A DNA stretch of 64,000 bases from Pontibacter anaerobius. GTDB taxonomy: Bacteria > Bacteroidota > Bacteroidia > Cytophagales > Hymenobacteraceae. A model generated the notes under the pieces. That model searched no databases. It was given only the letters and a program-made list of their open reading frames with translations, and had not been told where the DNA came from. The stretch lies in the NCBI RefSeq assembly GCF_026241195.1, contig NZ_JAPFQO010000009.1, positions 186,001-250,000 of the forward strand, read 5' to 3'. Below, piece by piece: positions 10,201-19,600 of the stretch (position 1 is its first letter; each line of letters opens with the position of its first letter). The translations under genes and the position numbers were made by a program.

Positions 10201-10986
10201 AAAACGGAGTTTGCAGCTATTGGCCTGCCCGAAGAGGTGGAGGTAAGCTATACAGATGGCGATAAGGAGCCTCTAAAAGTAACCTGGAACCAGGGCGATT
10301 ATAACGGTGAGATTCCGGGCAGCTATGTAGTTATGGGGCAGTTGGAGCTGAAGGAGAACACCAGCAACAGCAAGAACATGATGGCTAGCGTAACCGTGGT
10401 GGTGGAGCCAAACCAACCACCTACAGAGCTGAGCCTCAGCGATGATACGTTTCAGCCAGATGCTCAGCCGGATGAGGTAATCGGTACCTTCTCCACTACC
10501 GACCCGGACGACAGTGAATTTACCTATACCTTAGTGAACGGGCAAGGAGCTAATGACAATGACCTGTTTGAGCTCCTAAACAACAACGAGCTACACCTGA
10601 GGTCTAACCAGGGGCTTTCCGGCAAGTCGATCTTCAGCATCCGCGTGCGCAGCACCGACCCGTATGATAACGTGATCGAGAAAACATTTACCCTTACCAA
10701 ATCACTCTATGAGCCAGAGGGCGGCATTGAGCTGGTAAATGCATTCTCGCCTGACGGAGATAACATTAATGATACGTGGCTGGTACCAGAACTGCGCTAC
10801 TACAACAGCATTGAAGTACAGATTTTTGATCGCGCTGGCGTACTTCTGTTCAAAACCAGCGACCCTGAAAAAGGCTGGGACGGCAGAGGCAGGGACGGCC
10901 GGATCATAGCGGGCTCATACTTCTACATCATTCAGATCAGGGACATAGATTTGGTGCAGAAGGGGGTTTTAACAGTTCTTAAATAG
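7297..10986 (+). CDS. Secreted SGNH/GDSL esterase with FN3, Ig-like and cadherin-like repeats and a type B (CHU_C) T9SS domain
   Basis: A 1229-residue exported protein. A signal peptide (about 1-29) is followed by an FN3-like domain (about 45-131) and an SGNH hydrolase (about 137-385) with all blocks: GDSNTEG (144-150), GGARNED, GTND (249-252) and DRFHP (Asp 359, His 362). Then come Ig-like modules, two of them near repeats (about 398-480 and 568-655, each with SFSFSSNE), more Ig-like modules and a cadherin-like module (about 1040-1125). The C-terminus NAFSPDGDNINDTW to the end is the gliding-motility/CHU_C (type B) sorting domain. The next gene, 6 bp on, is PorP/SprF, the usual partner of type B cargo. 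It probably stays on the cell surface and removes ester groups from a polysaccharide. Substrate unknown. Confidence 0.88.
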   Translation: MPLYVYTRQLLLLVLPLVCISAIYQNSFAAPTPAVAPAASIVLTAPQLQARPSLVGAITLNWTAVDNASGYVLEKSNTGGEGTFTILKTFGAGVTSFRQTDLYYSQKVYYRIKATGNTGDSPYSSVASATTYPKDYKYKIMPLGDSNTEGGSSSIPAEQKASYRDRLEQLLNSSASKGKYDFVGSEKSGSALMTDTDHAGLGGARNEDLVQLIQQGYYMRWYDNVRMGLSSERNYLEAFSPDIILLHTGTNDISNEGVDNSQQTVDELEKILNEVDKYEQKSGREVTVILAKIIKTVCKGDDCYKGATASKNDIIDRYNAKMEAMANQRIKAGDRLELVDMADAKLVYDYVNFGGDMADRFHPAPKGFDKMAPVWYKVLNNLLNRELTPSDTEAPETTIASKPKALSNSNSASFSFSSNESGVTYQVSIDGGAFANAGNPYTVNGLADGEHTLRVRAIDAAGNTDATPASYTWVIDTKAPSTPVVTTPAEGAVLNTTKPTISGTADAGSTVQVYIGTKSIGTATATNGGKWNLAPATALAEGQHELTAKASDEAGNTSKSSNTRTFTVDTKAPETMIASGPGAATNSSEASFSFSSNEKNVTYEVSLDGGAYSAAESSYTAKGLAEGKHTLAVRATDAAGNTDPTPATHTWEIDSKAPEAPSIAGVSEDRGPLDDDHVTADNTVILYGRAEAGAEVAVLEQGRVIGKTTAKNDGSWEYSHEGTALKQGAYTFTATATDVAGNTSEASADFGVTIELTSPEVTLSTASTSPVKETFSISITFTEEVYDLTVADFEVLNAKLEDFKSTDKVSYTATVVPVANGQVRIKLPAGKVTDLAGNSNKASNLLEITYDASAPQGYAVAFGTDKVDVNNQTNISLQISGAEKGATYFYNVSSNNGGEPVTGSATVAANDFSIPDLDLSGLSDGLLTATLYLVDEAGNQGQEVTSQVEKLTKDITVVQSLTDITVLFKTEFAAIGLPEEVEVSYTDGDKEPLKVTWNQGDYNGEIPGSYVVMGQLELKENTSNSKNMMASVTVVVEPNQPPTELSLSDDTFQPDAQPDEVIGTFSTTDPDDSEFTYTLVNGQGANDNDLFELLNNNELHLRSNQGLSGKSIFSIRVRSTDPYDNVIEKTFTLTKSLYEPEGGIELVNAFSPDGDNINDTWLVPELRYYNSIEVQIFDRAGVLLFKTSDPEKGWDGRGRDGRIIAGSYFYIIQIRDIDLVQKGVLTVLK

Positions 10987-10992
10987 CAGCAA

Positions 10993-11988
10993 ATGAGGAG
11001 ATATATACTTTGGGGTTGCCTGTTGTTGCTTATGGGCGGGGCGCAGGCCCAAAACAGAAAGCAGCTGGCTAACTTTACGCAATACAAACATTACTTCAAC
11101 CCCTCTCTCACAGGGCATGAGGGTTCGGTGCTCAGGAGCATTTACCGTAACCAATGGACAGGATTTGAGGATGCGCCAAAAACAATCATGGCCTCTGCGG
11201 AGCTGGACCTGCTCCGGTTAGGAGATAGTAATAAACCTTTTTCCAATAACCAGGGAGGCCGTGAGGCAGCAGATGACATCAACGCCAAGCATGGCCTTGG
11301 CCTCACGCTTTTCCATGACCAGTTTGGTCCGGCAAAAGAGACGCAGGCATTGGTTAGCTACGGAGCCGGGGTAAGGTTGTCGGAGAGTTTGAGCCTGCGC
11401 TGGGGCGCGGGTGTACACTATACCTTTCACCGCCTGGATGGCAACAGCCTCACAATAGACCAAAAAAATGATCCGAGGTTCAGCAACATGCTGGGCGACA
11501 ACAACCGTAGCGGCAGGGCAGACATTGACCTGGGCCTCTCGCTTACGACAGCTAACTTTTACCTGGGGTACTCCCTCATGGATGCAACGGAAGGGAAGCT
11601 AGCCTCAACCGGAAGCGACTACTTGGACGATACTTATGCACGCAGGCATGTAGTACAGGCTGGCTATCGCGCAAGTATAACGGAGTTACTTAGCTTCACG
11701 CTCAATGGCATTTATCAGGATGATGCCAACTATAACTCTACACTGGAAGGGCAGGTAAAGGCCGTGTATGACAACAAGTTTTGGGTTGGCGGCGGCTATC
11801 GTAACGACTTGGCTTATAGCTTAGCAGCAGGCCTTCGCTTAAATCAGTTGGCCATCGGTTATGCCTATGAAACCCCAATCCAGGATGCCAAAGCCATCAA
11901 CAAATCCACGAACGAGGTTACCCTTGGCTACTATCTTACCCCCTACAAAACCAACGGTAGAAAAAGCAGGCGCCTGTTGATCTGGTAG
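10993..11988 (+). CDS. PorP/SprF family T9SS-associated outer-membrane protein
   Basis: A 331-residue protein with a signal peptide ending near MGGAQAQ and the family N-terminal pattern (QLANFTQYKHYFNPSLTG, then IYRNQWTGFEDAPKT), followed by outer-membrane barrel-like alternating strands. PorP/SprF proteins attach or position type B C-terminal-domain cargo at the surface after T9SS export. It sits 6 bp downstream of a gene ending in such a domain, so it is most likely the dedicated partner of that SGNH protein. Confidence 0.9.
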   Translation: MRRYILWGCLLLLMGGAQAQNRKQLANFTQYKHYFNPSLTGHEGSVLRSIYRNQWTGFEDAPKTIMASAELDLLRLGDSNKPFSNNQGGREAADDINAKHGLGLTLFHDQFGPAKETQALVSYGAGVRLSESLSLRWGAGVHYTFHRLDGNSLTIDQKNDPRFSNMLGDNNRSGRADIDLGLSLTTANFYLGYSLMDATEGKLASTGSDYLDDTYARRHVVQAGYRASITELLSFTLNGIYQDDANYNSTLEGQVKAVYDNKFWVGGGYRNDLAYSLAAGLRLNQLAIGYAYETPIQDAKAINKSTNEVTLGYYLTPYKTNGRKSRRLLIW

Positions 11989-12199
11989 GTTCAGAAACAG
12001 ATGATATTGTACTATTATTTATATATAGTATAAATATAACTATTGCTGTAGAAGCGGATAACATAGCAGATGTTTTATGGAATGTTACGAATATGTGAGG
12101 TTTTTTGACACAGGTAAAATGCTGTTTGCTAGATAACTACAATGGTAAAGTGTCGTTATAAAGGGCTCCAAAAAATGACCTGATAAACGAGCTTGCTTT

Positions 12200-13984
12200 A
12201 TGTTCTTTCTTTTACCTCTACGCCTTAAGTCCTTCTGCATTTTGCTGGTTTTATTGAGCTTCTCTGAAGCGGCAATGGCCAAATTCTCAGTGTTTTCGCA
12301 TCTTCCTGCTCCTGAAAAATATGTTGACGCACCAGCATCTGCCATACAGGAAGGCGTAACTGCATCACCCTTAGCTGCACCACAAGGGGTTAGAGCAAGA
12401 GCCTCACTTGTTAAAGCCATAGGCATAAGTTGGCAACCTGTGGATGGTGCCCAAAACTATATTATCGAGAAATCTGAAAGCGGTGTGGAAGGGAGCTTCT
12501 CAACCTTAGTAACGGTGACTGGTGAAGTTCATTATTACAGGGAAAAGGACTTAAAGCTTAGCGAAACGTTCTACTACAGAATAAAAGCCACTGCAAACGG
12601 AGCCGAATCAACTTATAGTGCCGTCGTAAGCGGCACAACGAACCCTGATGAAATAGTCCGGATCATGCCTTTAGGAGATTCCAACACAGATGGTGGCTCA
12701 GGTTCCGGAGTGGTTCCTGAGGAACGGATCGGCTACAGGAAAGAGCTGTATCGGCAGCTGGTTCTTGATGGGCGGGTAGAGGGCTACAAAATCGACTTTG
12801 TGGGCAGTGAGCAGACAGGGCAGGCGCACCAAACCAAGTTTCTAACAGAAAATGGATTTGAGTTAGATATTGATCATGCAGGGTTCGGAGGGGCAAGGGA
12901 TGAGGATATTGCTGACCTTTTACAGTACGGTGAGTTTAGCTTTTATGGTAGTGAAACTGATTACCGTGGGCCTGGCGGTGGACCTTACCTGGATCAGTTC
13001 ATGCCTGACATTATTCTGCTGCACATAGGTACCAACTACATAGATCCAAACCCAGGTGCAGTACAGGATGTAAAGGACATACTTAATTTGATAGACGAAC
13101 ATGAAGCCAGGTATGGCAAGGAGGTTACCGTGGTGCTGGCAAGTATAATCCTAACAGCTGGGGACGATCCCAAGCTAGATGACTTTTCAAAATCTTATAA
13201 TGCCAATGTTAGGGCAATGGTAGAAGAAAGGATAGCGCTAACTGGAGACAGAATCGTTATGACGGACATGGCAGATGCTGAACTTAACTACAAAAAAGAC
13301 TGGACAGAACCAGTAGGGGTAGGCGATATGGCTGATAACCTTCACCCCAACCAAGCAGGCTATGATAAGATGGCCCAGGTATGGTTTAACGCCTTGAGTT
13401 CCCCTGCTGTACCTCTCCCGGTTGAGCTGATGAGTTTTGAAGCGGCTGTTTCAGATAGAAATGTTCTTTTAGAGTGGGTTACAGCATCAGAAAGAGGCAA
13501 CAGCCGCTTTGAAGTACAACGAATGGAGGAAGGAGGCTCCTTTACCATGATCGGTACAGTAGATGGGGCAGGAGACAGTAACACGCGTATCGTTTATACT
13601 TTCCAGGACCATGATTTACCCTCTGGAATTCTATACTATCGCCTGAAACAAGTAGACCATGATGGCGCCTATTCTTACTCTAAAGTAGTAGCTGTGCTTT
13701 ACAGAAAAAGCCTGATCTCTCCCGTGGCGAGCCTTTACCCCAATCTAACCAATGGCTCGGAAACTGTAAACCTTTCTGCCTCCGGTTTTGGCCAGGCAGC
13801 CCCCGTAGTTGTCTCCTTGCTAAACCCTGGTGGTGAAGAGTTGTTTCATCAAACCTTACTTGCCGGAAAAAATGGAGGTCTAAATACTAGAATTCATTTA
13901 CCAGCTAAGTTAGCCCAAGGGCTCTATGTAGTACAGGTATCATCAGCTAGTCACACCCAAAAACTGAAGCTTATAGTAAGGTAA
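12200..13984 (+). CDS. Secreted SGNH/GDSL esterase with FN3 domain and type A T9SS tail
   Basis: A 594-residue paralogue of the N-terminal half of the 7297-10986 protein. An N-terminal signal segment is followed by an FN3-like domain (GVRARASLVKAIGISWQPVD) and an SGNH domain with GDSNTDGG, GGARDED and DNLHPNQAGYDKM (catalytic Asp and His). Its block III reads IGTNY where the paralogue has TGTND; the Asn that helps form the oxyanion hole is kept. A linker starting LPVELMSFEA is followed by a type A sorting tail ending LKLIVR. It is probably an extracellular deacetylase or esterase acting on the polysaccharide of this locus; that role is inferred. Confidence 0.87.
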   Translation: MFFLLPLRLKSFCILLVLLSFSEAAMAKFSVFSHLPAPEKYVDAPASAIQEGVTASPLAAPQGVRARASLVKAIGISWQPVDGAQNYIIEKSESGVEGSFSTLVTVTGEVHYYREKDLKLSETFYYRIKATANGAESTYSAVVSGTTNPDEIVRIMPLGDSNTDGGSGSGVVPEERIGYRKELYRQLVLDGRVEGYKIDFVGSEQTGQAHQTKFLTENGFELDIDHAGFGGARDEDIADLLQYGEFSFYGSETDYRGPGGGPYLDQFMPDIILLHIGTNYIDPNPGAVQDVKDILNLIDEHEARYGKEVTVVLASIILTAGDDPKLDDFSKSYNANVRAMVEERIALTGDRIVMTDMADAELNYKKDWTEPVGVGDMADNLHPNQAGYDKMAQVWFNALSSPAVPLPVELMSFEAAVSDRNVLLEWVTASERGNSRFEVQRMEEGGSFTMIGTVDGAGDSNTRIVYTFQDHDLPSGILYYRLKQVDHDGAYSYSKVVAVLYRKSLISPVASLYPNLTNGSETVNLSASGFGQAAPVVVSLLNPGGEELFHQTLLAGKNGGLNTRIHLPAKLAQGLYVVQVSSASHTQKLKLIVR

Positions 13985-14184
13985 AGCAGAAGAAAGGTTT
14001 TACAGGGAATAATACAAAACTATGATATATTATTGGCGTACTATACTTAGGAGATAAGGTGTATACTTACATATCTGCGATACAACAGCTTAGCTCTTAA
14101 TTGATTAGAGATTCACCCTCTGGGATAAATTTGCACAGGTCTGCTGCATTTTTCTATAGCGGGCGCTAGATAAGTACAAGCTTC

Positions 14185-16467
14185 ATGATATATTATATAC
14201 CAACATATATAAGCCGCTCCCTGGGCAGGGCGCAGGTTATACTTTGGCTTTGTCTGGCCCTGTTGTTACAGGTAGCCACTGCGTTACCGGCTGCTGCACA
14301 GACCAACTGCCCCGATGGGCTGGTACACTACCTGGGCTTCGATGAAACCGCATCCGGTACTTACGAAGACTATGCCTCGGATGCTACAGCCACTTGTTCT
14401 ACCTGTCCTTCGCCAGAGGCTGGCCTGTTTAGCGGAGCACAGGCGTTTAAAGGCCGCAGTCCCGGAGTAACCATAAGCGCGCTGGAGCAGTTCGAATGGG
14501 GCCCCAACAGCAGCTTTACCATAGAGCTCTGGATGAAATCTTCAGGCAGCTCCTCAGATAACCAGGTCTTTATCGGCCGCGACGCCAAAGACTCCAACAT
14601 GATGTGGTGGCTGGGCATGAACACAGACGGGTTTGCCCAATTCGATCTCTACGACAGGAGCCGCACCGGTTTCAGTACTGTGGGCGAAGGCGTTAAAATC
14701 AACGATAATAAATGGCACCACATTGTAGTAGTACGCGACGGGCGCCTGCGCCTGAACAAACTGTATGTGGATGGCTATAAGGTGGCTGGCTTCCAGTATG
14801 ACTATCCCGATAACTTCGAAAGCGGCTCACCGGTCAACATCGGTTTCCTGGACCTCAACAACGGCTATGGGTACAACGGCTTACTAGATGAGTTGATGGT
14901 GTATAACCGGGACCTGACAGAGACAGAGGTAAGGGCACGTTACAACAATGGGTCCGGCAGTTACTGTGGCCCGCAGGCGGTAAAGCCTGTTATCATGTCG
15001 GAGGCAGTAACTTACGGCGTGGTTAATCAGAAGTATACCTATGATGTACAGGCAGTCGGCAACCCCGCTCCTGTCTATGCCCTGGAAGCGGCACCGGCAG
15101 GCATGACTATAAATGCATCCACGGGTGAGATTAGCTGGATACCTTCTGCCGCCGGTAGCTTTCCGGTACGTGTTACCGCTTCCAATAACGCTGGCGCTGA
15201 CCAACAGGAGTTTACCATAAGTGTAAAGCAGGGAGTAGGGGAGAAAACCGGTATGCTGCACCATTGGATGCTGCATGAGCTGAGAGGACCCGTTTATAAA
15301 GATTACTACACCCCAAGCCATGCCTCGGGAACTGATAGCAGCCTTCCAAAGGCAGTAAAAGGCGTTGTATCGGGTGGGCAGGAGTTTGATGGCCAGGACG
15401 ATGGCCTGGATGTAGAGGAAAGCCAGAACTTTAACTGGGCCGCAGACGAAAACTTCAGTATAGAGCTCTGGATGCGAAGTACAGGTAGCACCTCCGGTAA
15501 CAGGGTGTTGATCGGGCGTGATGCCAAGGACTCGGAAGCGCATTGGTGGCTGGGGCTGGATAGCGAAGGACGTGCCATATTCACTTTGCTGGACCTCGAG
15601 TGGACTGGTCCGCGACCGGAGAGCGGCAGCGGACCCAAGCTAAACGATGGTAAGTGGCACCAGATGGTGGCAGTACGCAACGGCGGCTCAGGCCTTACAG
15701 AAGTATACGTGGATGGCGAAAGGGTGGGAAGCAACTCTTTCAGGTATCCATATGGGTTTTCCAGCAGTTCACCTGTTAACATCGGCTACCTGAACGATGG
15801 CAACGGGTACCACTACGGAGGTATACTGGATGAGGTAAAACTATTCGGGCGTGTGCTTTCTGCCGAAGAAGTCAAGCAAAGGTACGAAGAAGTGTATGAT
15901 GCCTTAACAGAATTGGTACGCTTTGAGGGGGAGTATATGAACGGTGCCGTGCAACTCTCCTGGGAAACTTTGGTCGAAGCCGGGCTGTCTCACTTTGAAG
16001 TGGAGCGCGCCCCGGACATGGAGACCTTTGAGAAGCTGGGTGATGTGGCTGCTGCCGGAAACAGCAACACGCAACTCGCTTATACTTTTGCAGATGTAGC
16101 GCCTCTTCCGGAGATAGGGTATTACAGGCTAAAAATTGTAAATGAAGATGGAAAGTACACTTACTCCAACATTGTAGCGGTGGAGAACAAAGGGCTTAAA
16201 ACTACTTACTTCAAAGTATACCCTAATCCCATCAATGTTGGTGAAGTAACAGCTTCGCTGCATGGTTTACCAGCTGGCGAAGAAGTGCAATTTACTGTGG
16301 CTGATTTGCGGGGGCGCATACTTTTGCAGCAACAGTTGCAGGTTGATGACCTGGGGCAAACACAGGTAAAGGTGCCTGTTACAACTGATTACAGAGCTGG
16401 TCTGTACATGCTCACCGTAATCTCCAGCAAACGTGTGGTAAGCCGTAAGCTGGTAGTGAAACGCTAG
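14185..16467 (+). CDS. Secreted protein with two LamG domains, Ig-like domain and T9SS tail
   Basis: A 760-residue protein: signal peptide to about residue 38, LamG/concanavalin-like domain 1 (about 42-260, starting CPDGLVHYLGFDE), a putative-Ig module (about 270-348), LamG domain 2 (about 352-570), the Bacteroidota linker LSWETLVEAGLSHFEVERAP, and a type A sorting tail starting YFKVYPNP and ending KLVVKR. LamG folds usually bind glycans; no catalytic domain is seen. The two LamG domains share the core HWWLGLD/MWWLGMN and the repeated KLNDGKWH/KINDNKWH block, so they arose by duplication. A third relative is in the 16673-20215 protein. Confidence 0.87.
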   Translation: MIYYIPTYISRSLGRAQVILWLCLALLLQVATALPAAAQTNCPDGLVHYLGFDETASGTYEDYASDATATCSTCPSPEAGLFSGAQAFKGRSPGVTISALEQFEWGPNSSFTIELWMKSSGSSSDNQVFIGRDAKDSNMMWWLGMNTDGFAQFDLYDRSRTGFSTVGEGVKINDNKWHHIVVVRDGRLRLNKLYVDGYKVAGFQYDYPDNFESGSPVNIGFLDLNNGYGYNGLLDELMVYNRDLTETEVRARYNNGSGSYCGPQAVKPVIMSEAVTYGVVNQKYTYDVQAVGNPAPVYALEAAPAGMTINASTGEISWIPSAAGSFPVRVTASNNAGADQQEFTISVKQGVGEKTGMLHHWMLHELRGPVYKDYYTPSHASGTDSSLPKAVKGVVSGGQEFDGQDDGLDVEESQNFNWAADENFSIELWMRSTGSTSGNRVLIGRDAKDSEAHWWLGLDSEGRAIFTLLDLEWTGPRPESGSGPKLNDGKWHQMVAVRNGGSGLTEVYVDGERVGSNSFRYPYGFSSSSPVNIGYLNDGNGYHYGGILDEVKLFGRVLSAEEVKQRYEEVYDALTELVRFEGEYMNGAVQLSWETLVEAGLSHFEVERAPDMETFEKLGDVAAAGNSNTQLAYTFADVAPLPEIGYYRLKIVNEDGKYTYSNIVAVENKGLKTTYFKVYPNPINVGEVTASLHGLPAGEEVQFTVADLRGRILLQQQLQVDDLGQTQVKVPVTTDYRAGLYMLTVISSKRVVSRKLVVKR

Positions 16468-16672
16468 TTCTGAGATGTTTTCCGGAGACTCCTTTATTGG
16501 ATTATTTTTTAGTGCAAAATATAGAACTATAGCACTATTGCCGCGTATCTATACAAACCAACTATAGCCCTGCTTTAAAGCGGGCGCATTCTTTTTCTAT
16601 GTGGTTGGCTGACCTGCTCTGGTAGCAGGCTCTTTCAATCTGTTCAAATCATGTTGTTAAATTTCGTTTCTT

Positions 16673-19600
16673 ATGAATCAACTTTACGAAGCGTGGAGTA
16701 GTAAGTCTCCGCTCTTAAAGTGCTGGCATGGCCTTATACTTTCATGCCGCTATTCTTTGTCTCTTGCTTTCTTGTTCATACTTTTTCTGGGTCCACAACC
16801 GGTTTTTGCGCAGCCTGATGGCTTTGTGGAAGAGCAGGTGGGAGGCGAGTGGGATGCAGCCGTAGGTCTCACTTTCTCTGACGATGGCCAGCGCGCCTAC
16901 GTGTGGGAAAAAGCCGGCAAAGTATGGATTTTGGAGGATGGAGAACGGCTGCCTGAGCCGCTCATCGACATCAGTGAAGAAGTAGGCAACTGGGGCGACC
17001 ACGGGTTGCTGGGCTTTGCCCTTGACCCTAACTTTGAGAGTAACAGGTACATTTACCTGTTGTACGTAGTGGACCGCCACCACCTTCTGAACTTTGGAAC
17101 AGGCAGCTACAGCCCAAGCGCTAACGAGTATAACAATGCCACTATTGGCCGTGTTACCCGCTACAAGGTCAGTGGTGACAAGCTAACCACTGACATGGCG
17201 AGCCGTAAAGTATTGCTAGGCGAGAGCATATCTACAGGTATCCCGATTCTGTACGTGTCGCACGGGGTGGGCTCACTGGTGTTTGGTGAAGACGGCTCTT
17301 TGCTGGTTTCTGCCGGCGACGGTGCAACCGCTAATGGCAAAGACACCGGCTGGAAACCAGGTGATATAACCGATAATTATGTGGAGCAAGGCCTGCAGGA
17401 TGGAATTTTAGCCGATGTAAACAATGTAGGTGCGTTGCGCGCCCAGCAGGTACATTCGCTCAATGGTAAGATTTTGCGCATTGATCCGGCTACAGGCAAT
17501 GGCCTGCCATCAAACCCCTTCTACAACAGCGCAAATCCACGTGCCGCCGAGTCTAAAGTATGGGCATTGGGTTTACGTAACCCATTCCGTTTTACCATCC
17601 GACCGGGTACTGGAAGTGCCACAAGTCCGGGAGCATTGTACATCGGCGATGTAGGCTGGCAAGACTGGGAAGAGATAAATGTGGCCACTGAAGGAGGGTT
17701 GAACTATGGTTGGCCACTATATGAAGGGCTGGAGGCACAGCAATATTATTACAACACGGGCTTGCCTACACCAGACCTAAAAAACCCGCTGTACGGAACA
17801 GGAAACTGTGACAGGGAAACATTCTACTTTAATGAACTGATCCTGCAGCCTAAAGCCACTGAGGAGCCATACTTTGGTAACTACTGTGATTGGAACACAC
17901 CGATCCCGGACAACGTGCATACTTTTGTGCATACAAGACCGGCTATAGACTGGGCAAACGCCGCTGTATCAGACGATACCGCACCAGTAGCCGTTACCCG
18001 GTCAGGTACTTTCAATGGAGAGGATGCTGCGGTGGTAAATGTAGGGGTCCCAGGCTCTCCTGTGTCCGGAGAACCGTTTTATGGGAGCTCTTCCACAGGA
18101 GGCATCTGGTACACAGGTGAAAACATGCCAACCGAATACCGCAATACCTACTTCTTTGGCGACTACGGTGCCGGTTGGATCAAAGTGCTGGAGTTTGACA
18201 GTAATAACAAACCAACAGCCATTAAAAACTTTATAGATGAAGGCGCTACTGTTACGGCGTTTGCCCAAAACCCTGCTACAGGAGAGTTATACTACATTAA
18301 CTATGGCGCACAGATAAAGAAAATTACTTTCTATAATGGCAATATGCCTCCAAAGGCTGTGGCCGAGGCTGATAAACTTTATGGGCAGAGCCCGTTAACA
18401 GTCAACTTCAAAGGAAGCGAATCATCTGATCCGGATGGTGGGGCGTTGAGCTACTCCTGGGATTTCGGCGATGGCTCTGCCAAAGTAACGGAGGCAAACC
18501 CGAGCCATACTTTCACAGCAACGGGAGTTGAGACTTTTGAGGTTGTACTAACCGTCACAGATGCTGGTGGTCTTACCTCAACTGCAAAGTTGGAGATAAA
18601 CGTAAACAATACGCCACCTGTAGTTAATATTGTAAGCCCTGCGGAAGGTACCCAGTACCCGATGAACCAGCAGAGCACGTATGAACTTCGGGCGGATGTA
18701 GCCGACGAGGAAGACACGGATGCGGATTTGACCTATGAGTGGGTTGTTGCCCTGCATCATAATACTCACTCACACCCGGAGCCAACAATCAACGAGCATG
18801 TAAGCTCTGCCACAATCGCCGCTGTTGGTTGCGACGGGGATACTTATTTCTATAGGTTTAGCCTGAAAGTGACGGACTCCGGCGGCTTGTCTACCTCAGA
18901 TTATGTGGATATCTACCCGGATTGTAGCGATGGGGTAGTGGGTGCTGTATCCCTTGCCTCTCCCACTAATAACTCAACTTTTGAGGAAGGTGCGCCAATA
19001 GAACTCGCCGTAAATTTTGCAGATGAAAACCGCACATGGGCAAAGGTTGAGTACTTTAACGGCTCCACTTTAATTGCCTCAGTAGATGAAAGCCCTTACA
19101 GCTATACCTGGGAAGGAGTGGCAGCAGGCACTTATAGTATAAAAGCGAAGGCTACAGATAGCGATGGGCATAGTACAGACTCAGAGCCTGCCAATGTGGT
19201 AGTTGGAGATGGAGGTAAATCAAACACGGATCTCTCTGACTGCTTGCCTGGACTCATGCATTACTATGAGTTCGATGAGACTGAAGGCAGCAGCTTCGCA
19301 GATGTAGGATCATCTGCCAACGCAAGTTGTCAGAATTGTCCGGAGCCAGTGGCTGAAGGACTGTTTGAAGGGGCGCAACGATTTAACGGTACAGATGATG
19401 CGTTAGACATCAGCAACATTTCTAACTTTAACTGGGATGGCAGCAGTAGCTTTAGTATTGGCCTCTGGATACGAACAGAAACTGATGCTTCCGGAAATAT
19501 GGTGATAGTGGGCCGTGATGCTGCAGCAACAGATGCAGGTGTGCACTGGTGGATCGGGTTAAATGAGCAGCGCCAGGCGGTGTTCTCTCTTAAAGACGCC

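Noticed and set aside
14884..15782. Long minus-strand open frames (up to 219 codons) opposite the LamG gene
   Set aside because: They mirror the GC-rich codon pattern of the plus-strand gene, which has clear domains, signal peptide and sorting tail; no family recognised for the antisense products.
16566..16592. Terminator after the LamG gene (gccctgctttaaagcgggc then a T-rich run)
   Set aside because: The stem needs a bulge, the loop is tiny and the T-run is separated from it; too weak to call.
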